Source of the DNA: Marinobacter sp. SS13-12 | Lineage (GTDB): Bacteria; Pseudomonadota; Gammaproteobacteria; Pseudomonadales; Oleiphilaceae | DNA length: 64,000 nucleotides | Assembly (NCBI RefSeq): GCF_030227115.1 | Contig: NZ_JASSUA010000006.1 | Location: 108,791 to 172,790 of the forward strand | Direction of reading: 5' to 3' | Part shown: piece after piece, positions 55,297-64,000 of the stretch | Layout: each line of letters opens with the position of its first letter | Position numbering within the stretch: position 1 is the first letter of the stretch | Program-made: the position numbers and the translations under genes | The notes under the pieces: model-generated | The model's database searches: none | What the model was told of the DNA's origin: nothing | The model's input: the letters and a program-made list of their open reading frames with translations, nothing else

Positions 55297-55644
55297 TTAG
55301 AATTGCAAGCCAGCTTCACGGGCTGCGTCGGCCAGAGCCTGGACGCGACCATGATAACGGTAACCGGAGCGGTCAAAAGCGACCTGCTCTACACCTGCTG
55401 CCTTGGCACGCTCAGCAATCAGCTGACCGACCTTTTTGGCAGCGTCCACGTTACCGGTTGCACCCTGGCGCAGGTCCTTATCCAACGTGGAGGCAGCCGC
55501 CAGCACCTTGCTGCCGTCTGCAGTCGTAACCTGGGCATACATGTGCCGCGGTGTACGATGTACACACAGGCGGTTGGTACCCAACTTACGGATCTTCATG
55601 CGCACTTTGCGTGCGCGACGCAATCTTTCGTTATTCGCGCTCAT
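55297..55644 (-). CDS. rplR: 50S ribosomal protein L18
   Basis: A 115-residue L18 that binds 5S r[23 protein letters not shown] near the start and the C-terminal [19 protein letters not shown] are typical. Standard length (117 in E. coli). Confidence 0.97.
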   Translation of the reverse strand: MSANNERLRRARKVRMKIRKLGTNRLCVHRTPRHMYAQVTTADGSKVLAAASTLDKDLRQGATGNVDAAKKVGQLIAERAKAAGVEQVAFDRSGYRYHGRVQALADAAREAGLQF

Positions 55645-55653
55645 AGTCCCGCC

Positions 55654-56187
55654 TTATTTCTTCTTGGCTTCTTTGCGTCTGACCTGCTCATCCGCATAAC
55701 GCACACCCTTGCCTTTGTAAGGCTCTGGCGGACGGAATGAACGGATCTCAGCAGCGACCTGGCCAACCTGTTGCTTGTCGATTCCGCGAATCACAACTTC
55801 CGTATTGGACGGAGTTTCAGCGGTAATCCCCTCGGGCAGCTCGTACTCGACCGGGTGTGAGAACCCCAGTGTCAGATTGAGCTTCTTACCTTGCGCCTGG
55901 GCACGGTAGCCTACGCCCGTCAGCGCGAGCTTGCGCTCGAAGCCTGTCGTCACACCGGTCACCATGTTGTTGACCAATGCGCGGGTAGTACCAGCAAGAG
56001 CGCGGGACTGTTTGGCTCCATCACGGGCGGCGAAGCGCAGAACATTTTCTTCCTGCGTTACGTCAACCACGTTATGGATGGTGAATTGAAGCGATCCCTT
56101 GGACCCCTTCACATTAATTTCCTGTCCGTTCAGCTTAACCTCAACACCGGAAGGCAGCACGACAGGATTATTGGCAACCCTGGACAT
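55654..56187 (-). CDS. rplF: 50S ribosomal protein L6
   Basis: A 177-residue L6 made of two similar domains, near the factor-binding site. [20 protein letters not shown] at the start and [20 protein letters not shown] near the end are diagnostic. Standard length (E. coli 177). Confidence 0.97.
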   Translation of the reverse strand: MSRVANNPVVLPSGVEVKLNGQEINVKGSKGSLQFTIHNVVDVTQEENVLRFAARDGAKQSRALAGTTRALVNNMVTGVTTGFERKLALTGVGYRAQAQGKKLNLTLGFSHPVEYELPEGITAETPSNTEVVIRGIDKQQVGQVAAEIRSFRPPEPYKGKGVRYADEQVRRKEAKKK

Positions 56188-56196
56188 GTGTATCTC

Positions 56197-56589
56197 CTAA
56201 AATACGGTGCAGATGACTTCGCCACCCACGCCGGCAGCACGTGCAGCGCGGTCTGTCATTACGCCCCTGGACGTAGAGACAATCGCGACTCCCAGACCGC
56301 CGGATACCTTCGGCAGTTCCCCAGCGCCCTTGTACTGGCGCAGACTCGGACGGCTGACCCTTTTGATTTCCTCAATAACCGGCTTGCCGCCGAAGTACTT
56401 GAGGCTAATGGTCAACTCGGGCTTCGCGTCAGCTGAGACGGAAAAATCGGCTACGTAACCTTCGTCCTTGAGGACCTGGGCTACGGAGATCTTCATCTTT
56501 GAAGACGGCATGGCCACATCGGCCTTCTGTGCCATCTGTGCATTACGGATACGGGTAAACATATCCGCAAGCGTATCTTGCATACTCAT
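56197..56589 (-). CDS. rpsH: 30S ribosomal protein S8
   Basis: A 130-residue S8, a central-domain 16S binder and, in E. coli, the spc-operon translational repressor. [18 protein letters not shown] opens it; [20 protein letters not shown] closes it. ATG 56589 gives the standard length, with AGGAG ten bases upstream; the ATG two codons later (56583) is less well placed. Confidence 0.96.
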   Translation of the reverse strand: MSMQDTLADMFTRIRNAQMAQKADVAMPSSKMKISVAQVLKDEGYVADFSVSADAKPELTISLKYFGGKPVIEEIKRVSRPSLRQYKGAGELPKVSGGLGVAIVSTSRGVMTDRAARAAGVGGEVICTVF

Positions 56590-56678
56590 TGGTATGAGAC
56601 TCCTGATCTTTTTAGTTGTGCAGCGGCGCGCCGCACCGCTTACCAACGGGCACCTGACCTGCGGTCAGAGTACCTGCC

Positions 56679-56984
56679 TTACCAGCTTGCTTTGGTCAGA
56701 CCCGGAACATCTCCGCGCATGCCAGCTTCACGCAACTTGATACGTGACAGCTTGAACTTGCGCAGAACGCCATGGGGACGACCTGTAATCTGGCAACGAT
56801 TACGAAGACGCGAGGGAGACGCATCGCGAGGAAGCTGTTGCAGCTTCATCTGTGCGTTCCAACGGTCATCGTCGCTGGAATTCGGGTTTTTGATAATTCC
56901 CTTGAGTTCAGCGCGCTTGGCCGCGTATTTCGCGACGGTTGCTTCCCGCTTGAACTCACGGTTCTTCATGGAAACCTTAGCCAT
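56679..56984 (-). CDS. rpsN: 30S ribosomal protein S14
   Basis: A 101-residue S14 of the zinc-free (C-minus) type: long form, no CxxC pairs. The C-terminus [19 protein letters not shown] is the family block. Standard length for this type. Confidence 0.97.
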   Translation of the reverse strand: MAKVSMKNREFKREATVAKYAAKRAELKGIIKNPNSSDDDRWNAQMKLQQLPRDASPSRLRNRCQITGRPHGVLRKFKLSRIKLREAGMRGDVPGLTKASW

Positions 56985-56996
56985 TACACTCGTTCC

Positions 56997-57536
56997 TTAT
57001 TTCTTGAACGGAAAGCCAAAGGCTTTCAGCAGTTCGCGACCTTCATCGTCGGTACCGGCTGTGGTGGTAATGGTGATGTCAAGACCACGGATCTTGTCGA
57101 CTCTGTCGTACTCGATCTCGGGGAAAATGATCTGCTCACGCACGCCCATGCTGTAGTTACCACGTCCATCAAAGGACTTGGGATTCAGACCGCGGAAGTC
57201 ACGAATGCGGGGTACCGCAATGTGAACCAGACGATCAAAGAAATCCCACATACGCTCACCGCGCAGGGTAACCTTACAACCGATCGGCCAACCTTCACGG
57301 ATTTTGAAACCCGCGACGGATTTACGTGCCAAGGTGACAACCGCTTTCTGACCCGCCAGGCGCTCAAGATCCGCCACAGCATTTTCAATCAGCTTCTTGT
57401 CACCGACCGCTTCGCCGACACCCATATTCAGGGTGATCTTTTCGATACGCGGCACCTGCATAATGTTCTTGTAGCTGAACTCTTTCTGCAGGGCGGGTAC
57501 CACTTCCTTACTGTACTGCTCTTTCATGTTAAGCAT
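56997..57536 (-). CDS. rplE: 50S ribosomal protein L5
   Basis: A 179-residue L5, a 5S rRNA binder contacting P-site t[21 protein letters not shown] and [20 protein letters not shown] are typical. ATG 57536 gives the E. coli length (179); ATG 57527 is three codons inside. Confidence 0.96.
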   Translation of the reverse strand: MLNMKEQYSKEVVPALQKEFSYKNIMQVPRIEKITLNMGVGEAVGDKKLIENAVADLERLAGQKAVVTLARKSVAGFKIREGWPIGCKVTLRGERMWDFFDRLVHIAVPRIRDFRGLNPKSFDGRGNYSMGVREQIIFPEIEYDRVDKIRGLDITITTTAGTDDEGRELLKAFGFPFKK

Positions 57537-57551
57537 CGTAACCACCACCGC

Positions 57552-57872
57552 TTACTGGTTATCGACGACTTCTTTCGTGGACTTGAAAATCCGCACCTTG
57601 GCGCCGTCTTCCTTGATCTGGAAGCCTACGCGATCGGCTTTGCCGGTCTGCGGATTAAAAATAGCCACGTTGGAAGCCTGGATAGGTGCTTCTTTTTCGA
57701 CGATGCCACCTGGGGTGCCCGACATCGGGTTTGGCTTGGTGTGCTTCTTGATCATATTGATCCCTGAAACAACAACCCGGCCATCGTCCTGAACCTTCAG
57801 GACTTTACCACGTTTGCCTTGGTCTTTCCCCGTAGTGACGATTACTTCGTCATCTCGTTTGATCTTTTTCAT
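57552..57872 (-). CDS. rplX: 50S ribosomal protein L24
   Basis: A 106-residue L24, an early 50S assembly initiator. It has the KOW motif ([20 protein letters not shown]) at residues 6-25 and [17 protein letters not shown] later. Standard length. Confidence 0.97.
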   Translation of the reverse strand: MKKIKRDDEVIVTTGKDQGKRGKVLKVQDDGRVVVSGINMIKKHTKPNPMSGTPGGIVEKEAPIQASNVAIFNPQTGKADRVGFQIKEDGAKVRIFKSTKEVVDNQ

Positions 57873-57888
57873 AACCGGCCTCTGGTCC

Positions 57889-58257
57889 TTAAAGTACTTC
57901 GGGTGCCAGTGAAATAATTTTCATGAACTTCTCATTGCGCAGTTCACGGGTAACCGGTCCGAAGATACGGGTACCAATTGGTGCGTCCTGATTGTTCAGA
58001 AGTACTGCCGCGTTTCCGTCGAAACGAATAAGCGACCCGTCGGGACGACGCACACCCTTACGGGTACGTACAACGACAGCTTTCAGGACCTGGCCTTTTT
58101 TCACTTTACCGCGGGGGATGGCTTCCTTGACGGTTACCTTGATGATATCCCCAACGCTGGCGTAACGCCTATGTGAACCGCCCAGGACCTTGATGCACAT
58201 AACCTGACGTGCACCGCTGTTGTCCGCGACTTCAAGCATTGTTTGAGTCTGAATCAT
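57889..58257 (-). CDS. rplN: 50S ribosomal protein L14
   Basis: A 122-residue L14 at the subunit interface. [20 protein letters not shown] is the classic start and [20 protein letters not shown] the classic end. First gene of the spc series, 58 bp after rpsQ. Confidence 0.97.
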   Translation of the reverse strand: MIQTQTMLEVADNSGARQVMCIKVLGGSHRRYASVGDIIKVTVKEAIPRGKVKKGQVLKAVVVRTRKGVRRPDGSLIRFDGNAAVLLNNQDAPIGTRIFGPVTRELRNEKFMKIISLAPEVL

Positions 58258-58315
58258 GGTTGTTCTCCAGCAGAAACCACTTTGCCGTTACGACAAGACT
58301 CACCGTCCGGGCGAG

Positions 58316-58582
58316 TTACACCTTCGATGCGCGTTCGGTGACTTCCACCAGAGCCCAGCTTTTGGTCTTAGAGACCGGGCGGGTTTCCTGGATTGTAACG
58401 GTGTCACCGATGTTGCACTGATTGCTCTCGTCGTGAGCGTGAATTTTGGATGAGCGCTTCATGTACTTACCGTACAGAGGATGCTTAACCTGGCGCTCAA
58501 CCAGAACCACAATGGATTTCTCCATTTTGTTGCTCACGACCTTGCCGCTCAGGGTTCTGGCAGTTTGGGTAGCTTCAGTCAT
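58316..58582 (-). CDS. rpsQ: 30S ribosomal protein S17
   Basis: An 88-residue S17, OB-fold 16S binder. [20 protein letters not shown] and [18 protein letters not shown] are diagnostic. ATG 58582 is used; it lies one base after the rpmC stop, and the longer frame would start inside rpmC. Confidence 0.96.
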   Translation of the reverse strand: MTEATQTARTLSGKVVSNKMEKSIVVLVERQVKHPLYGKYMKRSSKIHAHDESNQCNIGDTVTIQETRPVSKTKSWALVEVTERASKV

Positions 58583-58583
58583 G

Positions 58584-58778
58584 TTACTGTCCTGCCTTTT
58601 CATTCATAACCGTTTTCACGCGAGCAATGTCACGCTTCACCTTCGGAAGAAGATGAGACTGATTCAGCTGACCTGTCGCCTTACGCATGCGCAGGTTGAA
58701 CTGCTCCTTCAGGAGGTCGATCAGCTCTTTGTTCAGCTCCTCGACTGACTTGTCACGCAGCTCTGTTGCTTTCATCAC
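58584..58778 (-). CDS. rpmC: 50S ribosomal protein L29
   Basis: A 64-residue, two-helix L29 near the tunnel exit. [20 protein letters not shown] is typical; the M at 58778 is the first of two. It overlaps the rplP stop by four bases. Confidence 0.96.
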   Translation of the reverse strand: MMKATELRDKSVEELNKELIDLLKEQFNLRMRKATGQLNQSHLLPKVKRDIARVKTVMNEKAGQ

Positions 58779-59188
58779 ATCACCGTCCTCGTAACAAAGG
58801 TGGTCTGTACGGGCAGCTTGGCAGCAGCAAGAGTGAATGCATCGCGAGCGATTTCCTCGGAGACGCCTTCCATCTCATAAAGCATCCGGCCTGGCTGAAT
58901 CTCAGCCACCCAATACTCGACAGAACCCTTACCTTTACCCATTCGTACTTCCAGCGGCTTGCTGGAGATCGGCTTGTCCGGGAAAATCCGGATCCAGATC
59001 TTACCGCCCCGCTTGATGCGACGAGTCATGGTACGACGCGCTGCCTCGATCTGGCGCGCAGTTATACGCCCACGGGTTGTCGCCTTCAATCCGTATTCAC
59101 CGAAGCTCACCTTGTTAGCACGGTGAGCAAGACCGGTGTTACGGCCTTTCATTACCTTGCGAAATTTGGTGCGTTTTGGTTGCAGCAT
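58775..59188 (-). CDS. rplP: 50S ribosomal protein L16
   Basis: A 137-residue L16 near the A-site tRNA elbow. [19 protein letters not shown] and [20 protein letters not shown] are diagnostic. Standard length (136). Confidence 0.97.
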   Translation of the reverse strand: MLQPKRTKFRKVMKGRNTGLAHRANKVSFGEYGLKATTRGRITARQIEAARRTMTRRIKRGGKIWIRIFPDKPISSKPLEVRMGKGKGSVEYWVAEIQPGRMLYEMEGVSEEIARDAFTLAAAKLPVQTTFVTRTVM

Positions 59189-59200
59189 TTGAGTGCCCCT

Positions 59201-59884
59201 TTACTTAGAACCTTTCTTCCCAGAGGCTTTCTTGTCAGCACGGACCTGCTCCATACCACCAAGAATCTCACCTTTGAAGATCCATACCTTGACGCCGATA
59301 ATGCCGTAAGTGGTCTTCGCTTCGTAGGTCGAGTAATCGATATCTGCACGCAGTGTGTGCAGCGGTACACGACCTTCGCGATACCACTCGGAACGGGCAA
59401 TTTCAGCACCCCCGAGACGACCGCCAACCTGGATCTTGATGCCTTTCGCACCCTGGCGCATGGCGTTCTGAACCGCACGCTTCATAGCGCGACGGAACAT
59501 CACACGACGCTCCAGCTGACCGGCAACGTTCTGCGCGACCAGGCGGGCATCCAGGTCCGGCTTGCGGACTTCTTCGATGTTGATGTGCACAGGCACACCC
59601 ATCATGTCGCTGACTTCGCGACGCAGACGGTCAACATCTTCACCCTTCTTACCGATAACAATACCGGGACGGGCTGTATGGATCGTGATACGGGCGTTCT
59701 GAGCAGGGCGCTCGATCACAATCTTGCTGACAGACGCCTTTACCAGACGCTTGTCGAGGAATTCGCGAACCTGAAGATCGTTCAACAGGTTGTTAGCGTA
59801 TTCCGCTTTTTCGGCGTACCACACTGAGTTGTGCTCTTTGATCACACCCAGGCGCATGCCGGTTGGATTTACTTTATGACCCAT
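59201..59884 (-). CDS. rpsC: 30S ribosomal protein S3
   Basis: A 227-residue S3 in the mRNA entry channel. [20 protein letters not shown] at the start, a KH domain with [13 protein letters not shown], and [14 protein letters not shown] near the end. Standard length with a lysine-rich tail. Confidence 0.97.
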   Translation of the reverse strand: MGHKVNPTGMRLGVIKEHNSVWYAEKAEYANNLLNDLQVREFLDKRLVKASVSKIVIERPAQNARITIHTARPGIVIGKKGEDVDRLRREVSDMMGVPVHINIEEVRKPDLDARLVAQNVAGQLERRVMFRRAMKRAVQNAMRQGAKGIKIQVGGRLGGAEIARSEWYREGRVPLHTLRADIDYSTYEAKTTYGIIGVKVWIFKGEILGGMEQVRADKKASGKKGSK

Positions 59885-59895
59885 CTGAGCATCTC

Positions 59896-60228
59896 CTACT
59901 TGTCGGCGACCTTGACGGTGATATGACAGGTGCGCTTGAAAATCCGGTCAGCGCGCCCCTTGGCTCGAGCTTTGATTCGCTTGAGCGTCGGACCTTCATC
60001 CACCATAACGGTGGAAACCCGCAGATCATCTACGTCCAGACCTTCGTTGTGCTCAGCGTTGGCAATGGCAGACTCAAGAGCTTTCTTGAGAATGACCGCT
60101 GCCTTCTTAGGGCTGAAAGTCAGAATGTTCAGGGCGTCCTCAACAGCCTTGCCGCGTACTTGGTCAGCGACAAGACGCGCTTTCTGAGCTGAGAGGCGAG
60201 CGCCCTTATACTTGGCTGCTACTTCCAT
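59896..60228 (-). CDS. rplV: 50S ribosomal protein L22
   Basis: A 110-residue L22 lining the exit tunnel. [20 protein letters not shown] at the start; the beta-hairpin arm is [23 protein letters not shown] 60228 with GAGG upstream is chosen, giving the usual 110 residues. Confidence 0.97.
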   Translation of the reverse strand: MEVAAKYKGARLSAQKARLVADQVRGKAVEDALNILTFSPKKAAVILKKALESAIANAEHNEGLDVDDLRVSTVMVDEGPTLKRIKARAKGRADRIFKRTCHITVKVADK

Positions 60229-60244
60229 TTCTAATACCTCACAA

Positions 60245-60520
60245 TCAGCGTTTAGCTTTCCTGTCGGCCGCATGACCACGATAAGTACGCGTTGCCGCGA
60301 ACTCACCCAGCTTATGTCCGACCATATCTTCGGTAACATAAACCGGCACGTGTTGCTTGCCGTTGTGAACTGCAATGGTCAGGCCTACCATCTCCGGAAA
60401 CACTGTTGACCGGCGAGACCAGGTTTTGATCGGTCGCTTGTCATTTGCTTCCAGAGCTGCCTCGACCTTCTTCAACAGATGCAGGTCTATAAAAGGACCT
60501 TTCTTTAAAGAACGTGGCAC
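60245..60520 (-). CDS. rpsS: 30S ribosomal protein S19
   Basis: A 91-residue S19 of the 30S head. [20 protein letters not shown] and [20 protein letters not shown] are the family blocks. Standard length. Confidence 0.97.
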   Translation of the reverse strand: MPRSLKKGPFIDLHLLKKVEAALEANDKRPIKTWSRRSTVFPEMVGLTIAVHNGKQHVPVYVTEDMVGHKLGEFAATRTYRGHAADRKAKR

Positions 60521-60543
60521 AGCATTTACCTCTATGTAGTCGT

Positions 60544-61371
60544 TTACTTGGCTGAACGACGACGTACTATCATCTTGTCAGTACGTTTGTTCTTACGAGT
60601 CTTATGCCCTTTGGTCGGAACACCCCACGGAGTAACCGGGTGACGCCCGCCAGAGGTACGCCCTTCACCACCACCATGTGGGTGGTCAACTGGGTTCATA
60701 GCAACACCACGTACTGTTGGACGTTTACCGCGCCAACGTGATGCACCCGCTTTACCAAGCTGCTTGAGGCTGTGTTCGCTGTTGGACACTTCGCCCAACG
60801 TTGCACGACAGTCAACAAGCACCTTACGCATTTCACCTGAACGCAGGCGGATGGTGGCATAAGCCCCTTCCCGAGCAACCAGCTGTACGGATGCGCCCGC
60901 GGAGCGAGCCAGCTGGGCACCTTTGCCAGGCTTGATTTCGACGCAGTGAATCACAGAGCCGACCGGAATATTCCGGAGCGGAAGTGTGCTTCCTACTTTA
61001 ATCGGCGCGTCGATGCCGGAGCGCACAGGATCACCGATCTGCATGCCTTTGGGAGCGATGATGTAACGACGCTCGCCATCGGCGTACTTGACCAGCGCAA
61101 TGTGCGCAGAGCGGTTAGGATCATATTCCAGGCGTTCAATGACCGCCGGAATACCATCTTTGGTCCGCTTAAAGTCGATGACACGGTAGTGCTTCTTGTG
61201 GCCACCACCAATATGACGGGTAGTGATGCGACCAAAATGGTTGCGACCACCCGATTTGCTCAATGTTTCTACCAACGGCTCGTAAGGGCGCCCCTTGTGA
61301 AGATCAGGGTTAAAGAGCTTAACAACGTGACGGCGGCCGGCAGATGTTGGCTTGGTTTTGACGATCGGCAT
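60544..61371 (-). CDS. rplB: 50S ribosomal protein L2
   Basis: A 275-residue L2 needed for peptidyl-transferase activity and subunit joining. It has [19 protein letters not shown] and the C-terminal [20 protein letters not shown] with the conserved His. Standard length (273 in E. coli). Confidence 0.97.
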   Translation of the reverse strand: MPIVKTKPTSAGRRHVVKLFNPDLHKGRPYEPLVETLSKSGGRNHFGRITTRHIGGGHKKHYRVIDFKRTKDGIPAVIERLEYDPNRSAHIALVKYADGERRYIIAPKGMQIGDPVRSGIDAPIKVGSTLPLRNIPVGSVIHCVEIKPGKGAQLARSAGASVQLVAREGAYATIRLRSGEMRKVLVDCRATLGEVSNSEHSLKQLGKAGASRWRGKRPTVRGVAMNPVDHPHGGGEGRTSGGRHPVTPWGVPTKGHKTRKNKRTDKMIVRRRSAK

Positions 61372-61388
61372 TTTACGACCCCTTTACC

Positions 61389-61682
61389 TTATTCCACATC
61401 CAGAAAATCAATGTCCTGACCGTCCGCAAGCTTTACATAAGCCTTACGAATGTCAGTACGCTTGCCGAAGCCGCGAACGGTACGCTTGAGCTTACCCTTA
61501 CGGTTCAGAACCTGAACACCTTCGACGGTGACGTTGAACAGCTGCTCAACGGCTTTCTTGATCTCGGGCTTGGTTGCGTCAGGGGCGACACGAAATACCA
61601 CCTGACCGCTTTCCGCTACCAGAGAAGCTTTCTCTGATACGTGGGGCCCAAGAAGAATCTTGTAAATACGTTCCTGATTCAT
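61389..61682 (-). CDS. rplW: 50S ribosomal protein L23
   Basis: A 97-residue L23 at the tunnel exit, docking site for SRP and trigger factor. [18 protein letters not shown] and [19 protein letters not shown] are typical. It overlaps the rplD stop by four bases. Confidence 0.97.
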   Translation of the reverse strand: MNQERIYKILLGPHVSEKASLVAESGQVVFRVAPDATKPEIKKAVEQLFNVTVEGVQVLNRKGKLKRTVRGFGKRTDIRKAYVKLADGQDIDFLDVE

Positions 61683-62284
61683 CCCAGCATCTCCTCGATT
61701 TTCTTCAGAGCGGGAACAGTCACAACGACCTTCTCGAAGGCAACCAGGCTGACCGGATCCAGACCAGCAATATCACGCACGTCAACGTGCGGAATGTTGC
61801 GAGATGCCAGATGCAGATTCTGCTCGACGTTTTCGGAGAGAATCAGTGCATTGGTGACACCCATATCCTTCAGCTTGGCAGTGAATGCCTTGGTCTTGGG
61901 GCTGTCGACAGTCATGTCGTCAACAACGACCAGACGCTCCTGGCGAACCAGCTCTGAAAAAATGGAGCGCATCGCTGCGCGGTACATCTTGCGGTTAACT
62001 TTCTGCTCAAAACCACGGGGCTTGGCAGCAAAAGTCACACCACCGGAGCGCCAGATCGGGCTACGGATTGTACCGGCACGGGCACGACCAGTGCCCTTCT
62101 GGCGCCATGGCTTCTTGCCACCACCAGCGACTTCGGAACGCGTCTTTTGAGCCTTGGTTCCCTGACGGGCGCCTGCCATATAAGCAGTGACCACCTGGTG
62201 AACCAGCGACTCGTTAAAATCTTTGGCAAATGCAGCGTCGGAAACAGAAATCCCTTCGCCACTACCTGTAATTGTCAATTCCAT
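61679..62284 (-). CDS. rplD: 50S ribosomal protein L4
   Basis: A 201-residue L4; in E. coli it also represses the S10 operon. [20 protein letters not shown] and the arm [20 protein letters not shown] are diagnostic. Standard length (201). I did not find an obvious S10-leader attenuator before rpsJ, so L4 feedback here is unproven. Confidence 0.97.
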   Translation of the reverse strand: MELTITGSGEGISVSDAAFAKDFNESLVHQVVTAYMAGARQGTKAQKTRSEVAGGGKKPWRQKGTGRARAGTIRSPIWRSGGVTFAAKPRGFEQKVNRKMYRAAMRSIFSELVRQERLVVVDDMTVDSPKTKAFTAKLKDMGVTNALILSENVEQNLHLASRNIPHVDVRDIAGLDPVSLVAFEKVVVTVPALKKIEEMLG

Positions 62285-62295
62285 CGCACCGCTCC

Positions 62296-62934
62296 TCAGG
62301 CTTTAACTGCAGGCTTGATGACAACATTTCCGCCGGTCGCGCCCGGAACGGCACCACGAATCAGCAGAAGGTTGCGCTCGGCGTCGACACGGACGACTTG
62401 CAGGTTCTGCACAGTCACCTGCGCATTGCCCATCTGGCCCGCCATCTTTTTGCCCTTGAATACCTTGCCCGGAGTCTGGTTCTGACCAATAGAACCCGGC
62501 GCACGATGAGAAAGGGAGTTACCGTGTGTGGCGTCCTGCATGGCGAAGTTCCAGCGCTTAACACCGCCCTGGAAACCCTTACCCTTGGACTGACCCATAG
62601 CATCCACGACCTGGCCATCTTCAAAGATGGAAGCAGTGATTTCACCGCCTGCCGCCAGATCTTCACCTTCGCCATCGGCGAGGCGGAATTCCCACAGACC
62701 ACGACCAGCCTCTACTCCGGCTTTGGCGTAATGGCCCGCTTCGCTTTTGGTCACACGTGAGGAACGACGCTTACCAACGGTTACCTGAACCGCACGATAG
62801 CCATCGCTTTCAAGAGTTTTCAATTGGGTAATGCGGTTGGGTTCAACCTCGATTACCGTTACGGGCAGCGCTTGCCCGTCTTCCGTAAAAATACGGGTCA
62901 TACCGGCCTTGCGACCGACAATTCCAATTGCCAT
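62296..62934 (-). CDS. rplC: 50S ribosomal protein L3
   Basis: A 212-residue L3 near the peptidyl-transferase centre. [20 protein letters not shown] near the start; [10 protein letters not shown] and [20 protein letters not shown] later, including the Gln that is methylated in E. coli. Standard length. Confidence 0.97.
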   Translation of the reverse strand: MAIGIVGRKAGMTRIFTEDGQALPVTVIEVEPNRITQLKTLESDGYRAVQVTVGKRRSSRVTKSEAGHYAKAGVEAGRGLWEFRLADGEGEDLAAGGEITASIFEDGQVVDAMGQSKGKGFQGGVKRWNFAMQDATHGNSLSHRAPGSIGQNQTPGKVFKGKKMAGQMGNAQVTVQNLQVVRVDAERNLLLIRGAVPGATGGNVVIKPAVKA

Positions 62935-63006
62935 GTTTCACCTCTTAAGTGTACGGGGCTCTCACCCTCTATGGCCTTATGACAGTTACACAGACTAACC
63001 GCTTGG

Positions 63007-63318
63007 TTAGCCGAGGCTGATCTGAACGTCTACACCTGCTGCCAGATCCAGCTTCATCAAAGCGTCTACTGTCTTCTCCGTCGGCTCGACGATGTCCAGC
63101 AAACGCTTGTGTGTACGAATCTCGTACTGATCGCGCGCGTCTTTATTGACGTGCGGGGAAATCAGAACGGTGTACTTTTCCTTCCGCGTCGGCAGAGGGA
63201 TTGGTCCACGCACTTGAGCGCCGGTCCGCTTTGCGGTATCGACAATCTCCTGCGTTGACTGGTCGATCAGGCGGTAATCAAACGCCTTCAACCGGATTCG
63301 AATTTTTTGGCTTTGCAT
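63007..63318 (-). CDS. rpsJ: 30S ribosomal protein S10
   Basis: A 103-residue S10, also transcription factor Nus[21 protein letters not shown] at the start and [20 protein letters not shown] in the loop. ATG 63318 is chosen for the family length. First gene of the S10 series, with a strong promoter 63 bp upstream. Confidence 0.97.
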
Positions 63319-63380
63319 GATGCACCCAAACTCCACTCGTAGCAGCTACTAGTTAGCCGACCTTCAAAAAAAGGAGCCGC

Positions 63381-63409
63381 ATTGTATGCATAATACCCAG
63401 CAGTGTCAA
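63381..63409 (-). promoter_or_regulatory. Sigma-70 promoter of the S10 operon
   Basis: On the minus strand a perfect TTGACA and TACAAT are separated by exactly 17 bases. It lies between the tuf terminator and rpsJ and would start transcription near 63375, giving a leader of only about 55 nt. Confidence 0.85.
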
Positions 63410-63455
63410 CTGCGTTCAGCAGTGACTCCGCCAGGTCAGGTTGTGCGGCTGAAAC

Positions 63456-63487
63456 AGAAAAAGGGGCTGAGTTTCAGCCCCTTTTTC
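63456..63487 (-). terminator. Rho-independent terminator of tuf
   Basis: Stem AAAGGGGCTGA / TCAGCCCCTTT with a short GTT loop and T tracts on both sides. It lies about 20 bp after the tuf stop and separates it from the S10 promoter. Confidence 0.9.
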
Positions 63488-63506
63488 CTCAGACCGTTCG
63501 AATCAA

Positions 63507-64000
63507 TTATTCGAGGATCTTGGAGACCACACCGGCACCAACGGTACGGCCGCCTTCGCGAATCGCGAAGCGCAGGCCATCTTCCATGGCGATCGGGTTG
63601 ATCAGGGTAACACTCATCTTGACGTTGTCACCCGGCATTACCATCTCCACACCTTCCGGCAGTTCACAGGAACCTGTGACGTCGGTGGTACGGAAGTAGA
63701 ACTGCGGACGATAGCCCTTGAAGAACGGCGTATGACGACCACCTTCTTCTTTGCTCAGTACGTACACTTCGCACTCGAACTTGGTGTGCGGCTTGATAGA
63801 GCCCGGTACACACAGAACCTGACCACGCTCAACGTCGTCACGCTTGGTACCACGCAGCAGAACACCGACGTTCTCACCCGCACGGCCTTCGTCCAGCAGC
63901 TTGCGGAACATCTCAACACCGGTACAAACGGTCTTCACGGTATCTTTGATACCGACGATTTCCACTTCGTCACCAACCTTGATGATGCCACGCTCAACAC
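63507..64000 (-). CDS. tuf: Elongation factor Tu, C-terminal part
   Basis: The last 164 or so codons of EF-Tu; the 5' part lies beyond the right edge. Domains 2 and 3 are seen: [52 protein letters not shown] and the end [17 protein letters not shown]-Tu brings aminoacyl-tRNA to the ribosome as a GTP complex. Placement just before rpsJ is the ancestral str-S10 order. Whether a second tuf copy exists cannot be seen here. Confidence 0.97.
   Translation of the reverse strand, partial: VERGIIKVGDEVEIVGIKDTVKTVCTGVEMFRKLLDEGRAGENVGVLLRGTKRDDVERGQVLCVPGSIKPHTKFECEVYVLSKEEGGRHTPFFKGYRPQFYFRTTDVTGSCELPEGVEMVMPGDNVKMSVTLINPIAMEDGLRFAIREGGRTVGAGVVSKILE

Noticed and set aside
63007..63380. S10-leader attenuator controlled by L4, as in E. 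coli
   Set aside because: The leader from the promoter at 63381 to rpsJ is only about 55 nt, too short for the E. coli-type structure.

Overview
The window reads as chromosomal DNA of a gammaproteobacterium, most likely Marinobacter or a close relative. This is inferred from gene content and order (glnE-ilvE beside a lipopolysaccharide cluster, glnA-glnLG, a complete MSHA pilus operon, ssb-yajR-uvrA next to the rplQ end of the ribosomal superoperon), not from a database search. Coding density is high. I see no rRNA, tRNA, CRISPR array, insertion sequence, prophage or integration site.

Layout. (1) 1-11482: cell-envelope region. A truncated SGNH hydrolase, a YrbL-like protein, an LpxL-type acyltransferase, a fused O-antigen ligase/GT2 protein, a second Wzy/WaaL-type membrane protein, GT32, GT25, a TagB/TagF-like transferase, a GT4, a Kdo kinase, a GT9 heptosyltransferase-type protein and a DUF6165 protein. 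Roughly 3.9-6.8 kb is visibly AT-rich and looks acquired. (2) 11519-20739: housekeeping genes (ilvE, glnE, a K+ channel with RCK-type domain, a CYTH protein, a porin, dtd, pip). (3) 20836-28039: typA, then glnA, a DUF4124 protein and glnL-glnG. glnA and glnLG each have a clear -24/-12 sigma-54 promoter with an upstream GCAC-N7-GTGC NtrC-type site. glnE, glnA and glnLG therefore form most of one nitrogen-control circuit. (4) 28053-44358: a 16-gene MSHA type IV pilus operon on the minus strand, mshI-J-K-L-M-N-E-G-F-B-A-C-D-O-P-Q, mostly with overlapping stops and starts; mshH is not present upstream. (5) 44552-49534: ssb, a YajR-type MFS transporter and uvrA. (6) 49659-64000: the complete S10-spc-alpha series on the minus strand from rpsJ to rplQ, including the short rpmJ, with the 3' part of tuf at the window edge. 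A textbook sigma-70 promoter lies before rpsJ and another candidate before rpsM.

Working together: the first region builds and decorates the LPS core and O-chain; the nitrogen genes sense and assimilate ammonium; the msh operon builds a surface-attachment pilus whose ATPase carries c-di-GMP-binding (MshEN) motifs; the last region is translation machinery.

I did not find a convincing wholly new system. The best leads are the ligase-glycosyltransferase fusion, the TagB-like enzyme in an AT-rich LPS island, the Cys in the nucleophile position of the edge SGNH protein, and REP-like palindromes, one pair of which separates mshA from mshC.
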